From Alphaproteobacteria bacterium (GTDB lineage Bacteria > Pseudomonadota > Alphaproteobacteria > Rhizobiales > Aestuariivirgaceae): a stretch of DNA of 14,198 nucleotides. The position numbers and the translations under genes are program-made. The stretch is from positions 1 through 14,198 of the forward strand of contig VAZZ01000051.1 in NCBI GenBank assembly GCA_005884715.1, in the 5' to 3' direction. Shown here in pieces: positions 12,898 to 14,198 of this stretch. A model generated the notes under the pieces. That model was not told where the DNA came from and searched no databases. It saw only the letters and a program-made list of their open reading frames with translations. The first letter of the stretch is position 1, and each line of letters starts with the position of its first letter.

Positions 12898-12926
12898 TTG
12901 ACCGGGACGTGACTCTCGTTTAATGC
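12898..12926 (+). promoter_or_regulatory. Candidate promoter for the small gene at 13026
   Basis: TTGACC (12898-12903) is followed after 17 bases by TAATGC (12921-12926); shifted by two, the -10 reads TTTAAT with a 15-base spacer. Transcription from here would give a leader of about 95 bases ending in the hairpin at 12992-13010. The match is moderate. Confidence 0.35.
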
Positions 12927-12991
12927 GCGCGATGCGCATGCGCGGGGGCTTCACGCGTCACCAATCTTTCAAACTTCAATTCACTCAACGC

Positions 12992-13010
12992 ACACGGAAA
13001 TCCGTGTTTT
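12992..13010 (+). terminator. Terminator-like hairpin in the leader of the small gene
   Basis: ACACGG-AAAT-CCGTGT (12992-13007) is a perfect 6-bp stem, extended by an A-T pair, and is followed by TTT (four Ts in total, 13007-13010). It lies four bases before the ribosome-binding site AAAGGA (13014-13019) of the next gene. It is therefore either an attenuator for that gene or the end of a short upstream RNA. Confidence 0.45.
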
Positions 13011-13025
13011 GCGAAAGGACAGACT

Positions 13026-13226
13026 ATGTCTGCATATCAGAAATCACTGCCCTGGTTCAGACGCCCGGCACGCAGTTTGATCGCCGCTCCGGCGGCCCGG
13101 CTGCTTTCCGGCCACAAGAAGGAACGGCGCATCCCGCATGATCCGCGCGAAATCGAAAGATTCCGCATCGAGCTGGAGCTGAAGCGCGCCAGCCTCGATC
13201 TCACCTACCGTTTCAAGGTCATGTAG
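13026..13226 (+). CDS. Small basic protein of unknown function
   Basis: This 66-residue protein is preceded by AAAGGA about 6 bases before the ATG, a good ribosome-binding site, which argues that it is real. The N-terminal part (MSAYQKSLPWFRRPARSLI, then AAPAARLLSGHKKERR) is rich in Arg, Lys and Ala. The second half (PREIERFRIELELKRASLDL) looks like an amphipathic charged helix. There is no membrane segment or signal peptide, and no cysteine. I recognise no family. It might bind nucleic acid, but nothing shows that. Its TAG lies 8 bases inside the 3' end of the convergent dehydratase gene, and a perfect hairpin covers the junction. Confidence 0.6.
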   Translation: MSAYQKSLPWFRRPARSLIAAPAARLLSGHKKERRIPHDPREIERFRIELELKRASLDLTYRFKVM

Positions 13227-13236
13227 AAATGACCTT
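13215..13236. terminator. Hairpin over the convergent gene ends (possible bidirectional terminator)
   Basis: AAGGTCAT (13215-13222) and ATGACCTT (13229-13236) are perfect 8-base inverted arms around a 6-base loop. The loop and left arm contain the stop codons of both convergent genes. There is no T run on either strand, so a rho-independent terminator is only possible; RNA protection is an alternative. Confidence 0.4.
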
Positions 13237-14163
13237 CGAGAAGGTCAGGGGATCGGTATTCGATCCGCACAGGACGACGCATACGCGTTCATCCTTCTGC
13301 GGCCGATATGCGCCAGAGAGAAGCGCAGCGAAGGCTGTTGCCCCGCCCGGTTCAGTGATGATCCGCGCATGGTCCCATAGCCAACGCTGCGCTATCCTGA
13401 TTTCCTCATCAGCGACGAGCGTCACGCGCTCGATGAATTTTTGCGCCAGCGGAAACATCAATTCGCCGGCGAAGCTCGCGCCCAGTGAATCAGCCGCAAT
13501 GCCGGACGGTGTCACCGTCACGCGTTTGCCCGCCGCCAGCGACGCGTGAAGCACATTGCAGGTCAGGGGCTAGACGCCGACAATCCTGACATCGCCACGA
13601 TACCAGCCGGCGATCCCGCCGATCAGCCCGCCGCCCCCTACCGCTACCAGCAGCGTATCGATATCCGGTAATTGGCTCTGGATTTCCCTTCCCAGCGTGC
13701 CTTGGCCCAGAAGGGTCGGCACGGCATCATAGGCATGAACTGATAGCGCGCCGGTCTCGGCGATGAAGCGAGTGCATTTCTCAAGCGCGTCATAATAAGT
13801 TGCGCCGTCCTGATCGATGATTGCGCCGTAGCTCTTGATCTTTGCCACCTTGGCGGGTGCGGCGATGGCCGGCACGAAAATATGGGCCGGCACTGCCGCG
13901 ACATGGGCGGCATAGGCCGCCGCCGCGCCATGATTGCCGCCCGATGCCGCGGCGATGCCGACCTTGGGCAGATCGCGGCCGATCACAGTTGAAAAGGCGC
14001 CACGCGCTTTGAAAGAACCGGTATGCTGGAAGAGCTCGAGCTTGAGTGCCACGGGCCGCATCACGCCTGGCAGCACGACATCCATGACCGGCGTGCGTCG
14101 CACATAGGGGGCGATCTTATGCGCCGTCGCTTCGATAGCCGAGCGGGTGATTGCGTCAGGCAT
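13219..14163 (-). pseudogene. Threonine/serine dehydratase (PLP fold type II), interrupted by an amber codon
   Basis: The 315-codon frame starts at ATG 14163 and ends at TGA 13221-13219, a normal length for small threonine or serine dehydratases (threonine to 2-oxobutyrate and ammonia). The PLP lysine is Lys52 (HTGSFKARGAF), the phosphate- and substrate-binding loop is SGGNHG at 74-79, and the glycine loop VAVGGGGLIGG lies near 185. The C-terminal VVLCGSNTDP is intact. Codon 198 (13572-13570) is TAG within IVGV-stop-PLTCNVLHASL. The same frame resumes at once with conserved sequence. Relatives usually have Glu here (VGVEP), so a single GAG to TAG change explains it. The gene is either a recent pseudogene or carries a sequence error. 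No frameshift is needed. Serine racemase is a related alternative. Confidence 0.88.
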
Positions 14164-14198
14164 TGATTTCCATCCTCAGGCCGCGGGCATTCAGCGGC

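Larger units (their letters stand above)
12585..13025. other. Long non-coding stretch with repeats, palindromes and a leader hairpin
   Basis: No convincing gene is seen in these 441 bases. In order they hold the composite TCAGG inverted repeat after asd (12590-12661) and the perfect 12-bp palindrome TCATCATGATGA (12780-12791). A G+C-rich hairpin (12823-12848) comes next. The self-complementary GCGCATGCGC follows near 12934, then a candidate promoter (12898-12926) and a terminator-like hairpin (12992-13010) just before the next gene. The density of structure suggests a non-coding RNA or a regulated leader, but I match no known RNA family. Confidence 0.45.

Noticed and set aside
12679..12954. 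A 91-codon minus-strand frame in the gap after asd
   Set aside because: It has biased Arg and Pro content, no recognisable domain and crosses several strong palindromes. It is more likely chance.

Overview
This is a high-G+C chromosomal window, most likely from an alphaproteobacterium of the order Hyphomicrobiales (Rhizobiales). The basis is codon use, the leuC ... leuD-leuB ... asd gene order, the small zinicin-type metallopeptidase next to leuC, and alphaproteobacterial-looking promoter motifs. No rRNA or tRNA gene, insertion sequence or CRISPR array was seen. Genus and species cannot be read from the sequence.

Layout. Bases 1-1198 hold the 3' part of htpG (Hsp90). A small predicted secreted protein on the minus strand (1216-1527) is divergent from leuC (1683-3086), with a strong inverted repeat between them. 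Next comes a compact plus-strand cluster (3286-4087): a small membrane protein, a zinicin-like metallopeptidase and a tail-anchored mini-protein, joined by overlapping stop/start codons. An aldo/keto reductase (4088-5095, minus) and a LysR regulator (5200-6102, plus) form a divergent pair around an operator-like inverted repeat. A flavin L-lysine 2-monooxygenase (DavB type, 6185-7876, minus) is divergent from leuD-leuB (8008-9747, plus). A Doc-type toxin and a ribbon-helix-helix antitoxin (9744-10357, minus) overlap the leuB stop codon and have a promoter with two operator-like boxes. A TerC-family membrane protein (10459-11208, minus) is divergent from asd (11547-12584, plus). A 441-base non-coding stretch with repeats and hairpins follows, then a small basic protein (13026-13226). 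The window ends with a threonine/serine dehydratase gene (13219-14163, minus) broken by one in-frame amber codon.

How the genes work together. leuC and leuD encode the two subunits of isopropylmalate isomerase, and leuB encodes the next enzyme of leucine synthesis. asd feeds lysine, methionine and threonine synthesis. The DavB-like enzyme degrades lysine, and the broken dehydratase would have consumed threonine or serine. The region is therefore mostly amino-acid metabolism with accessory insertions: the AKR/LysR pair, davB and the toxin-antitoxin pair.

No clearly new large system is visible. The best candidate for something undescribed is 3232-4087: three 11-bp-phased CtrA-like boxes upstream of two single-pass membrane mini-proteins that flank a metallopeptidase. 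The conserved N-terminus of that peptidase is open in frame but has no ATG, GTG or TTG, only a CTG inside a CTGA overlap. All names rest on reading the translated sequences from memory; no database search was run.
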